DNA of 64,000 nucleotides from Mytilinidion resinicola. Lineage: Eukaryota > Ascomycota > Dothideomycetes > Mytilinidiales > Mytilinidiaceae. The position numbers and the translations under genes were made by a program. Where the stretch lies: positions 1,076,202 through 1,140,201 of the forward strand of contig NW_022985454.1 in the NCBI RefSeq assembly GCF_010093595.1. The letters run 5' to 3'. The notes beneath the pieces are model-generated. The model was given only the letters and a program-made list of their open reading frames with translations, did no database searches and was not told where the DNA came from. This document shows positions 10,193 to 20,579 of the stretch, one piece after another (positions within the stretch are counted from its first letter, which is position 1; each line of letters starts with the position of its first letter).

Positions 10193-12583
10193 CTAAGGAG
10201 CTAGCTGAGGCTGAGGAGCTGGCTGAGGCTTAGGATGAGCGCTATCATAACACTGCGCAGCCCCTTTCCGTGGTGCTGCCTTCTTCCTAGGTGCCTTATC
10301 CTTTGCACCAGGCGGCCGGCCACGCTTNNNNNNNNNNNNNNNNNNNNNNNNNNNNNNNNNNNNNNNNNNNNNNNNNNNNNNNNNNNNNNNNNNNNNNNNN
10401 NNNNNNNNNNNNNNNNNNNNNNNNNNNNNNNNNNNNNNNNNNNNNNNNNNNNNNNNNAAAATAGGCGGTCCTGGCGGTGGAACTGTCGGCGTGCGTCCTG
10501 TAGGTATACCTGTAGGTCTAGCTGCCGCACCCGTGCCCGTAGCAATCTCAAATCTTAATAGCTCTCGCTGCGTATTGTTGTACGTATAATAGCCTCTCCT
10601 CGCAATAGTAGGCCGGCCGCGCCGGCGCTTAACAACAGCAGGATCCTCTATATCCTTAAAATGCCCAAAAGGAATAGCTAGCTGATGTCCTCCTGGCCGA
10701 ATAAACCACTAATAGTAATCTATCTCTTCCGGTTGTATATAGAGCACCGGATCTAGCCAATTTGCAAGCGCTCGGTGTAGAGAATTATGCAGTTTATGCG
10801 CACACGGAATGCTATAGATAGACTTAAACGTTTAAGTATAATTAAGTGGGTTGTATTTATTCAATTTGGCCTTTTAGAGCTGCTTCTTAAGGAGAACAAG
10901 CGCCTGCGGCGTTACCTTTTAATATAGGTTACAGAATTCGGGTTCTTTAACATCATGCGGAGTATAGGCGTGATATCTAGCCATCTTATCTTTGAACTTA
11001 GACCTGGAGTTAAGGATAAGGTTCTGTATATTAAGGAGAATATTAAATAGATGGCCAGTTAACACCTAAAGAAAGCCCTTAAGTAGGCCGTGCGAGCCCT
11101 CGTTTCGCGATGTAACTCTGTAAGAAATCGAATCAGCATTATATATCTCTGCTACTTCCTTATTTCTTAGTTATTCTTTGAGCTATACTCTTGTCCTCTT
11201 TAGCGCTGCCTGTTCAGCACGTACGTAGACCCCGTGCAAAGTTTAGGCATTAAATTTAGATATTTTGGTGTTAAGAAAAATCACTTATATAGTACTAAAG
11301 TGCCGCACCTTACAGGTGTAGCAGGTGGCCTAATTCCACCTGCATAGCCACCACTTATTCTCTATATATATCACCAGGTCAGGGCGCTCCTTATAGTTGT
11401 TAAGTAGCTTCTTCCAAGCCTTATTAAATTAAGCTATAACTTCCAGCTTTATTGTAGCGGTCCAACAGGTAAGGAACTGCCCCCCTTTCTCCTGTTCCTT
11501 TTTCTAAATAGCTTCCTTCTCTTTATCTAATATAGGCGCAGGTGGCGCGCTGCCTGCGGCGTACGTAGGTTCCTCCTTATACACCTTAGCCAGTTTGGTA
11601 ATAATATTCTTTTTAATATGCCATACACAGAGGAGGCGCGCAACTGTAGGCCATTGTTGACGTAGTGCGTTCCTTAGAGCTTGTTCTTTATCCGTTAAGA
11701 AAACGCGTGGAACAAGAGAATAGCGCTTAAAGAGCTTGAAGAGCTGCAGTACTGCCCAGTTGTAGTTCGCCTCCTTCTCTTTTAGCAGGAAATAATAGGC
11801 AATTTCGAAGTTGTTGCTAGTACACGTGACGCCGGTAATATGCAGGAAGGGCATACCGAATCTATTGGTTTTATAGGTGCAATCCAATAGAATAACATCG
11901 TAATTAGCCCGTAGGATCTCGATAGAATCCGGATGGGCAAAGAAGAGGTGTTTAATTCGGTTCTGCTTATCTTTTGTGAAGTTGTATACGTACTTCCTAT
12001 CACGGCCGTTAGGTGCCGGGAATGTAGAGGTTTCTAACGTATGGAGGAGCGCCTGGATAGGCGTAAGGCCGCCGAGAAGCTCGTTCCTATACCGGGTGCG
12101 CTTATTAGTGATGTCGTGCGCCGTAATAGTAACCCCTTTCTTCAACAGCTTTGTATACGTCTTATTAGGCTTTGTTCCGCTTGATGCATCTATTCGAATA
12201 AGGGCATTCGTGGATGCCGAGCGCTTCCTATTACAGGCGGCTGCCGTAGGTTTAAGCATAGCGTTGTGATTGTTGTGAGCTTCCTCCACCGTCTCCTATA
12301 GCTAAACACGTGAGCTATTAACTCCAGGAGGCTGCCGAGTAAGCGTACCGCTTATCTTACAGTCTACTTTATTAGTAGACGTACTGCGCACGCGTGCATA
12401 AGACTCTCTGGTGCCTCCAAAGCAGCATCGGTACCATATTTTCCTCGTTTCCTTCGTCTTTCTGTCTGGTTTTGAACGGAACTTAATAAGCCCGTAGCCC
12501 TGCGCCTTTGCATGCTCTCTAAGCACTTCCTCGGCTTCATCTAGCGTACAGTAGGACCGTGGCGGTAGTGGTTTAAGGGCCAT
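10193..12583 (-). pseudogene. MULE transposase, 797-codon frame with several TAG/TAA stops
   Basis: A single minus-strand frame runs from ATG (12581-12583) to TAG (10193-10195). Only nonsense codons interrupt it, for example TAG at 12302-12304, 12296-12298 and 11504-11506 and TAA at 11429-11431; each is one C-to-T step from a Gln codon. The N-terminal 130 residues resemble the FAR1/WRKY-type zinc DNA-binding part of MULE proteins (YCTLDEAEEVLREHAKAQGY). The DDE core follows: first Asp in LLDCTYKTNRFGMPFL, second in VFLTDKEQALRNAL, then LCVWHIKKN with the family C-x2-H. The third acidic residue is probably the Glu of TSRNEGSHGLLKGFL near 11090. The C-terminus has AT-hook-like KRRRGRP and KRGRPPGAKDK. 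A 130-bp gap falls in this tail but keeps the frame. Confidence 0.9.
10328..10457. other. assembly gap (130 N)
   Basis: Run of N inside the AT-hook/Pro-rich tail of the MULE transposase. The frame is the same on both sides. Confidence 0.99.
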
Positions 12584-12811
12584 GGTGAGTGTATTAAGGA
12601 AGTTGAGGATCAGGATGTAATGCTTTGTGGCCACGCCGCACTTGGAGAGAGCATTTGGAATTAGTGAGAAACGTAAGCGAGCGAATCGGAGGCCCCGGAG
12701 CACTCCTCCGGACCAATTAGAAGATCAGACGTAAGAAGGGTGTATACGGAGTAGAAAAGGGGTGTACACCGAGTAAATATAGGGTGTACATTTAGCAGCG
12801 CCCTACTTATA

Positions 12812-13009
12812 TTGTAATAACTTTTATAAATAATTAATAACGCAATTAAAAAATAGATAAACGACGAAAAACTAAAATATAATATACACCGAAAAAAGCT
12901 TAAACTATATAAAAGGGCAGTGGCTATTACTATATTTATAGGACGAACCACTAAATAGGAAAAACGTACCTATAAAAGCGAAGATAAACGAGTTAATTTA
13001 AAATATTTA
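12812..13009 (+). pseudogene. G1 copy B, gag-pol junction remnant
   Basis: About 200 bp of copy B between the MULE and pogo2. It is AT-rich and stop-filled; there is no equivalent in copy C, which is deleted here. Confidence 0.55.
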
Positions 13010-14858
13010 ACGTATTCCACTACTAAGCCGGCTAAACCACCGAGCCGGCCACTTTTCCTTAGCATAACTAACACTATATGCGCGCAGTTAATTTATTCGT
13101 AACTAGCTATAGAACTTATATACAACACACTTAGATTAGATTTAAAAAAAGCTTTTTAATCCTTTTTACACGTACGCGTATTATGCCCAGCCTTTCTATA
13201 GTTTCTATAGCGCCGTTAAGCTAGTAGAGCCCTATTTACACCATCTCTACTACCCACCTTTTTCCGTGGATTAGATGCTCTAGACACTTTAGCAGCTATA
13301 TACAACGCTGCTATACTATACCCTATTATACCGCTAGTCTGGATTTGCTTTCTTTTACAACTTTTACGCTTAGTTATCTCTGCTAGTTACTTTTTAAGCT
13401 CTTTAACCCGGGCTTTAATTAGTATATTTTTATATAGTATCTCTTCGGCTTCTTTAATAAGCTTTAAAAAGCCTTTTTAGGCGGTTATTAGTAACTATAT
13501 AAAGGAATTACTTACTAGCCTTAACTATAATCTAAATTTATATATATTACTTAGGGTTTTTAATTGCTATAGTATTTCTAGTAGAGGTGCTAGTAGTAGG
13601 GTCCGTAACTATATATTAAGGCGATTAAAAACTACCTACGCATTAATAGGAACTAATCTAGAGGCCTTAAAGGCCTTCTTATAGTTCTTATATATAAATA
13701 TATTAAAAAACGCGTTTTTAAAAGCTAGTAGGAAGCCTTTTTTATTAATATAGTAGACGCGTCGGCGTGCTAAGTTTTACATGCGTTAAGAGTACTTTAG
13801 CTTTAATAGCGAGAAGTATACTATATTAAGTAGCTAAAGTATATATAATAAATGCGCAGGCATATAGAGGGTAAAAATTTATTATTTAATATAATAATCC
13901 TTAAAATCTTAGTTAAGGTAGCTTTTATAGCCGTCCAAAATCAGCAACCTATATAACCCTACCTAACGCGCCTTTATATATATATTAAAGTGCTTTAACT
14001 ACTTAAAACTAAGCTTATTATTAGTCCAGCTGTTCTTAGAAATAGAGAGCTTCTAATTATATAGTATTTCTACTTCCTTATACTATATAGAAATATAAAT
14101 ACATCCTTTATAGATAATAAATAGTAGGGTTATATATCTAGCAGCGCAGATACTCTAGATAACTATAACCTACTCTTAGTTGCCTAGTTAAATAAAATTA
14201 GGCCTTATATATCTCTCTAAACCTATAATAACCTTTATTATACTAATTATACCTATTTAAAAGCTAGTTTTATTAAAGTTATAGATATTATCTAGGTAAA
14301 TACTATACTTAGCTATAGTCTCTTATATAAGAGTAAACTATATATTAATAACCTCTAGGTTTTCCTAGAGTATTCTCTAGCAGTTCTTTACCTAATTAAA
14401 AGCTATTTTAAGCTCCTTTATATAAAATATAAACTGTTAAGTCCAGTCCTTGCCTACTAGTATCCTACTACACGCAGCTAGTACTTTATCTGCTATATCT
14501 ACTATTTTATATAACCGGGGCGCAAATCCTTATAAGTCTAGGTTAAGGATATATTATATAATCGTGTGCTCTTCGGTTGCAGTAAGCTTTAGGCAGTTTA
14601 GTTGTAATTAAGGTCGAAATATAATTCTATAGAGCCGATTAGAGAGCCGCTAATATTATACGTTAAAGGCTGCTATAGCGCGTTATATAGTCCTAAATTA
14701 ACTAAAGGTAAAGGCTTAAAGCGCAAGATTAATACTACCTTCTTACTAAAATAGATAATTGCTGCGTTGTTAATATATTACTGTGTAAATATAGTGTTAG
14801 TTATGCTAAGGAAAAGTAGCCGGCTTAGTAGTTTAGCCGGCTTAGTAGTAGAATACGT
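13010..14858 (-). mobile_element. pogo2 (second Fot1/pogo family) copy 1
   Basis: A 1,849-bp DNA transposon flanked by TA (13008-13009 and 14859-14860). Terminal inverted repeats of about 50 bp begin ACGTATTC and hold two AGCCGGCTAAAC-like motifs. The second copy (25979-33623) is also exactly 1,849 bp once its G3 insertion and one TSD are removed. Confidence 0.92.
13120..14790 (-). pseudogene. pogo2 transposase (RIP-inactivated)
   Basis: Minus-strand transposase related to pogo1 but clearly a different family. The region near 14520 reads YILNLDLQGFAPRLYKIVDIAD, matching the CENP-B/pogo second helix-turn-helix block. The C-terminus has a basic coiled stretch and a damaged zinc knuckle ending YRKAGHNTRTC, with both knuckle Cys before it changed to Tyr. 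Stops occur throughout. Both end points are approximate because no Met start survives. Confidence 0.7.
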
Positions 14859-14860
14859 TA

Positions 14861-17496
14861 CTCTATAAATAGATTTCCTAAATATTATGCGTATAAAACG
14901 AGTGTACGGAATATGCCTATAAAAAGGCTAAGTATAAGTATTACCTATACTAAAATAAATACTATATTATTAATAACCTAATGCAGAATTATAAAATAAA
15001 GCACTACGTACTAATAATATAAAATAATAACAATAAAATAGTAACCCTAATACTAGACCTATAGTACCCGATAGACTATAGAAAAGGAAAAAACTAGAAA
15101 ATTTATTATTAAGACTTATATTTAGTGTATACAGAAACTAAGTATAAAAACTACTAGCCCTAAAAGCTAAAAAATAAGTCGGCGCTCTAGTAAAAAAAGG
15201 CTAAAGTAGCTAAAAACTAATTTCTACTAAGCAGCTAAAAAACTAAGTACTAACAAACGTTAAAAAGGTATAAAAAGCGCGACCCTTAAAGCCTTAGTAG
15301 CTAAATAAGCACTATACTAATTAATAAAAAAGGTAGAAAAAACTAAAAAGTTTAACGCTATACCCTAACTAAACACTAGATATATAACTTTATAAGTAAC
15401 GTATAGTAGGAAAGCTGTAAAAGCACTGCTAAATAGTAGCGCGTAAGCTAACTTAATATTTTACACGTTTATTAAGGAAAACCGGATTCCTTAATAAATA
15501 AAAAATACTTTATATAAGTTAATAGTTATAAACGAAAACCTAGTATAGTTTAGAAATAAAACGGTGTATATAGAAACGAGACCAAGTATTTTTAGGGTAA
15601 AAAAATATTAGAAAAAGATAAGCTTAGATATTATAATAACAGGTCAACACGAAATAATTTTGGGTATACTTTAGTTAAGAAAGAATAACCTAATAATAGA
15701 CTGGAAATTTAACCGTATATAAATATAGTTAGAAAGCGGACTAAAAGGTACCCTGCGCCTAAATAGAGGTTCTAAGCAAAATATAAAAGTTAGTATAATT
15801 TTTAAATAAGGTATAAAAAGTGCCCGTAAAAACGAATAGGCAATTAGCCAGTATTAGTATTAACCTAAAGAATTAATAGATTAGACTATTATAACAGCTA
15901 AAAAAGAAAAATTTCTAGTACTATAAGCCTATAAAGAACTTCGCGAAATCTTTACCGAAAAAATTAAAATAGTACTACCGGCACATTAATTTAGGAATTA
16001 TAAAATACCCCTAGTACTAAAAACGTTACCGAAGTTTAAACCGATATACCTACTATCGCAAAAAAAACTTAAGGTATTAGACGATTACCTAAAAAAGCCT
16101 AAAAAAGGGATATATTTAGCTAAGTAAATTGCCCGCAGGTTACCTAGTTATATTTATACTAAAAAAGAATAGAAAGTTATAACTTTACGTAGATTACCGC
16201 TATTTAAATAGTATTATAGTAAAAAACAAATACCTATTACCCTTAATTTTAGAATTAAAGAACCGCTTATATAAGGCGAAATACTTTATAAAGCTAGACC
16301 TATAAGATAGTTACTACTTTATAAAAATTAAAAAGGGAGAAGAATAGAAGACAGTATTCCGAATAAAATACGGATACTATAAATATATAGTAATGCCGTT
16401 TAGGCTTACTAACGCGCCAGCGATATTTTAAGTACTAGTTAATATAGTACTAAAAGAGTACTTAGATAAGTTTATAGTAGCTTATTTAAATAATATCTTA
16501 ATATACTTAGAGACGCTAAAAGAGTACGAGGAACACGTTAAAAAAGTACTAAGAAAATTTGCGGACAACTAACTCGCGGTAAAATCGGAGAAATGCGAAT
16601 TTATAGTATAATAAACCGAATTTTTAGAATATATAATTAGTCTAAAAAAAATTAAGATGGAAATAGGTAAGGTAGAATTAATACTTAAATAACTAAAGCT
16701 AAAAAACGTAAAGAAACTTTAGTTCTTTCTAGGCCTAGTAAACTACTACTAATAATTTATTAAAGGATACTTAAAAATAGCCGAACCTTTTACTAAACTT
16801 ACTAAAAAAGCTATAAATTACGTCTGGACACCAACGATTTAGAAGGCTTTTAATAACCTTAAGAATAGGTTTTTTTTAAAACTAGTTTTAGCGATATTTA
16901 ACCTAGAAAGGCCTATTACTATAGAAATAAACGCATCGGATAAGGCAGTAAGCGCTATTATTAATTAACCTAATAGTAAAGAAAAGCTACACCTAATAGT
17001 ATTTTACTTAAGAAAGCTAAGCCTAGTAGAACTAAACTATAATATTTATAATAAAAAACTACTAGCTGTAGTAGAAGCTTTTAAATAGTAGAGAGTTTAT
17101 TTTAAAGAAGTAAAATACATAGTATAGGTGTACACGAATTATAAGAATTTAGCGTATTTTACTACTATAAAGGAGTTAAATCGCCGATAGATAAGATAGT
17201 TAGAATAATTAGGATTTTACGACTTTAGGATAACCTATAAAAAAGGTATAAAAAATGCCCGAGCCGATACTCTAAGCAGAAACCGGATTATATAAAGGGT
17301 AGCTTTAAAAAGACCCCTGCTATACTTTAAAAAAGTACCCTAAAATACCTTAAATTTAACTATATATAGGTAGCGACTATATATAAAGTAAACCTAAATA
17401 TAGAATAAAACAACCGAATAAAAAAAGCGTAGAAAAATAACCTATAGTATAAAAAAGCGTATTATAATATAATAGTTTTAAACGAGAATTTAAGAA
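14861..17496 (+). pseudogene. G1 copy B pol: protease, reverse transcriptase, RNase H
   Basis: First part of the polyprotein. The protease motif ALLDSGA appears as ALLNSSA (15423-15443), with Asp lost. The RT active site reads AYLNNILIYL (16480-16509) in place of YLDDILIYS, so both catalytic Asp are Asn. RNase H reads EINASDKAVSAI near 16925-16955 (family: TDASD). These are G-to-A changes on this strand, i.e. C-to-T on the other. The frame is closed by many stops. Integrase continues after the LINE insertion at 21807. Confidence 0.85.
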
Positions 17497-17824
17497 ACTA
17501 GGCTACTATATTATTATTAAATTCTATTACGCTAGTATAGCTCCTATTAGGGTTTATACAGCTGTTCTATCTAGGCTAGTTTATAAGGAGAAACCGTTTG
17601 CTGCTATACAGCGTTCGGATGAAAACCCTGTCCTCTGCAGTATATAGCGCTAAGCGCTTTTCTTATTATTATATAGCTATTAGGAATACGTAGTAGATCT
17701 ATTAAGTCCACCACGGAATAAGCTATTATAATGCGTTTTCCTAAATCTATCCGGGTTTTGCAGTTGTCCTTCTAGGCGCGGGTCGAGTTAATTCCGGAGT
17801 AGTAAGCTGGTTTAGGATTAGCGT

Positions 17825-17861
17825 AAGGGCACGCGTGCTGTCGTTTTGCACGCGTGCCCTT
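17825..17861. other. perfect 14-bp hairpin in the LINE 3' UTR
   Basis: AAGGGCACGCGTGC (17825-17838) and its complement (17848-17861) around a 9-base loop. The same stem with a different loop is in the other LINE copy (46143-46156 and 46166-46179). Confidence 0.9.
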
Positions 17862-17989
17862 TATTAAGGCGTTGGTCCTTAAATTAAATAATATATATAG
17901 GGGGTAGTACTGTATAGGCTGTAATATATATAGGGGCTGCAATATACAGGTAGATATAGCTATTAGGTAGGTGCGTGATATAGGCGGCG

Positions 17990-18150
17990 TAGTATACGTA
18001 GTATACGTAGTATATATAGTATATATAGTATGCGTAGTATATATAGTATATATAGTATGCGCAGTATATATAGTATACGTAGTATACGTAGTATATATAG
18101 TATACGCAGTATATATAGTATATATAGTATACGTAGTATATATAGTTATA
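17990..18150. repeat. TAGTATAC/TAGTATAT microsatellite in the LINE 3' UTR
   Basis: About 160 bp of GTATACGTA and GTATATATA units in irregular alternation. A shorter complement of it is in the plus-strand LINE copy at about 45945-46018. Apparent VVYIVYIV peptides are translation of the repeat, not a gene. Confidence 0.9.
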
Positions 18151-18190
18151 TAAAGTTATAGAAGGTGGAATACCTATATCTCCGCCTCTG

Positions 18191-18421
18191 TGTCACGGTA
18201 TTAACCGCGACACACCGCTATACTGCGAGCACAGCTGCCTGCCAAGCACACTAGCAAACTTTGCGTGCGCCACATCCTGTATATAGATCTGCCTCTGTCC
18301 TGCCTGCCTCCGACTCTTTGCTAATTCTCTTAAGCTATTATAACAGCTATACGTAGCTATCCAGATCGTTCCTGATGCCTGCTTATCTAGTGCTCGTGTG
18401 CGATACATCGTCGTCGTGACA
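18191..18421. repeat. 231-bp solo LTR with TSD CTCTG, not RIP-mutated
   Basis: Starts TGTCACG and ends CGTGACA, a perfect 7-bp inverted tip. It is flanked by CTCTG (18186-18190 and 18422-18426). The uninterrupted LINE sequence is seen in the other copy at about 45905. Normal base composition inside a TpA-rich LINE indicates a late insertion. The family has no other member in the window, and orientation is unknown. Confidence 0.88.
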
Positions 18422-18429
18422 CTCTGCTA

Positions 18430-20575
18430 TTTTTCTGGCCACCGAGAGGTATAGCAGGAGGTCCGTTTTTTAGAGAAGCTATTAGGCCACGGCCTTTCTT
18501 TTTTTCTAGCTTCTGTAGAGCTGTTTATACGTCCTTATCTTAGCCTTCTAGAACAGCTCGCCCCTGCCCTTAACGTGTTTTCCGCAACTTATTATAATAT
18601 ATCTTAGGGATTAGAGGCTATGCCCGCAAGGGCATGCCGGCGTCGGGTGGCCGGGCACTTTTATACAGTAGAGGTAACCGTTAAGCCCTATATACTCCGT
18701 CCGTAGGTTTATAATAATTATACTCTCTACCTTTATAAGTCCTTTATATAATACCTTTTATTATTTGCTCTATTTAGTATTAAGTGCTAGTATTAGGGGT
18801 TTTTAGCGTAGTTCTTTATAGTAGGCTTTCTATTCCTTTTTCTACTTCTCTTTATATTTATCCTAGATTATACTACGCCTTATACGCCTATAGGATTCTT
18901 CCGATTCGCCTTTATATTATGCGGCTAGCCGTAATACCTTTACTGCGAGCTTATAAAGTTTATTACGCCTGCTTAAGCTATACTATAGTGTTCTTTTCGG
19001 CCTGTATTTAGTATAGACCGTTTCTTTTATACGGCTATATTAGGTTTTAATATGCTTACAGGCTGGCCCCTTATATATGCGGTCCGCGTAGGCTACTATA
19101 AGTTCCTCTAGCTTTAGCCGGAGTAGAGGGTATAATATTTTATACTTTATTACCCTAATATTTATTATCTTATATACCCCTAAAATAGTATAAAGGCACT
19201 AGTTCTATGCTATTTTAAGCTGCTTAATTTTTGTCTTACTAATCTGCTTTTTTATACCTAGTATAGTATACTAGAAGGTGTATCTATATATAATAGCAGG
19301 CCTAATAACCGCTAAGTATATTATACGTGCCTTCCGGAAGCTTACGCTCTAGGTTAACGCTATAAGCCTTATAAGGGCCTCTATTTAGGCTATAGCTTTA
19401 TTTTTTATAGTGTTAATATATAGGCCCTATTTAAGTTTAGAATCTACCTAGACCTCTAGTATTTTTAGGTTTATTATAGGGCCTTTAGTAAAGCCCTATA
19501 TATTAACTATAGCTTTTATATTAATAAACTTATAGGCTTTTATAAAGTATATTAGGTGGTATTTATCTAGCGCAAAAACTGCTTTATACTTTCTTACCCA
19601 CTCTATACACCGGTCGTGCGCCCGTTTAATAGCCCTATAGTTCTTTTCTATACTTTTGCTATATATAAGGATATTTATATTATTAATAAACCTATAGGCT
19701 GTTATATTACCGCACTATAGTATTAGTAGAAGTATACTAGTAAAGAAGAGGAAAAGTATTAGTAATAGAGAGGAGCCCTGCAGTATTCCTATAGTAACTA
19801 TAATAGGTTCCGCTATAAAGTTTCTAATAGTAAGCCTTATAGTACGGTTCTATAGAAAAAACCTTATAAACCTAACTATCTACTCTAGTACTTATTAAAT
19901 CTATAGGTTATGTATTATATATTTATATAACACACGGTTAAACGCCCCTAATATATCTAGGCTAAGAAGTAATACTATAAGCTATAGATTTCCTCTCTAT
20001 ACAGCGTGGATTTGTTTAGTAAGGAGCTTAAGTGCTGTCTGTGTTAAACGTCCTGGTCGTGCCCCTATCTAACTAGGTGGAAGCATATCCTTTTCTTCCG
20101 CAATTTTCGATAGCCGCATAGCTACAATCTGTTCGAATAGCTTGCCTATTATTTCTAGCAGGGCGATCGGCCTATAGGCTTTTGCCGTTGTGTAGGACGC
20201 TTTCTGGGGCTTGCGTAGCACCACCGTAATGGAATCTTTAAACGGCCGAGGATGGTGTCCTTTACGTAGGCACCTTATAAAGAACCGAGCCAGCGTAGGC
20301 GCCAGCTGCATTTCGCACTTCTTGAGAAACCTGTTGGTAATCCCTGTAATACCCGGGGCTTTGTCTGGGGCAGTTCCTATTAGCGCTGAGAGGACATCCT
20401 CGATTGTGACATCTAGCGTGGTGTTGTACGGTTCCGGGTATTAGAACCCCTCTAGGTCGGACAAGTCTACATTAGCCGGAGGCGGAAAGAACTGCTCCGC
20501 TAGTATGCGTGCTTTTGTTTCATTATCTGTGTATAGAGTAGGGTCCTCGGGTCTCGAAAGAGGGGCGGGTACAGA
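18430..20575 (-). pseudogene. LINE ORF2 fragment: reverse transcriptase to C-terminal zinc motif
   Basis: The best-preserved part is 20069-20311, an open stretch containing DSITVVLRKPQKASYT, AKAYRPIALLEIIGKLFE and MRLSKIAEEKDMLPPS, the finger/palm start of a Tad/I-clade LINE reverse transcriptase. The same residues occur, RIP-altered, at about 44090-44270 in the plus-strand copy. Upstream codons to about 20575 carry the FFPPPANVDLSDLEGF-like pre-RT block. Downstream to 18430 the frame is heavily stopped, with the terminal Cys/His region near 18620. RIP is light from 20000 to 20575 and heavy below 20000. Confidence 0.85.
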
Positions 20576-20579
20576 TTGT

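Larger units (their letters stand above)
9599..12803 (-). mobile_element. Mutator-like element (MULE) with long terminal inverted repeats
   Basis: A 3,205-bp DNA transposon inserted between gag and protease of copy B. The 8-bp target duplication TACTTATA lies at 9591-9598 and 12804-12811. Terminal inverted repeats of about 100 bp (9599-9698 and 12704-12803) start GGGCGCTGCTAAATGTACAC and differ at only a few positions. It encodes one MULE transposase on the minus strand. Base composition is close to that of normal genes, so RIP has been much lighter here than in the host element. Confidence 0.92.

Noticed and set aside
17971..18153. 60-residue open frame of VVYIVYIV repeats
   Set aside because: Pure translation of a TAGTAT microsatellite in a LINE 3' UTR.
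18193..18408. 71-residue minus-strand open frame
   Set aside because: Lies wholly inside the 231-bp solo LTR with its own TSD; chance frame.
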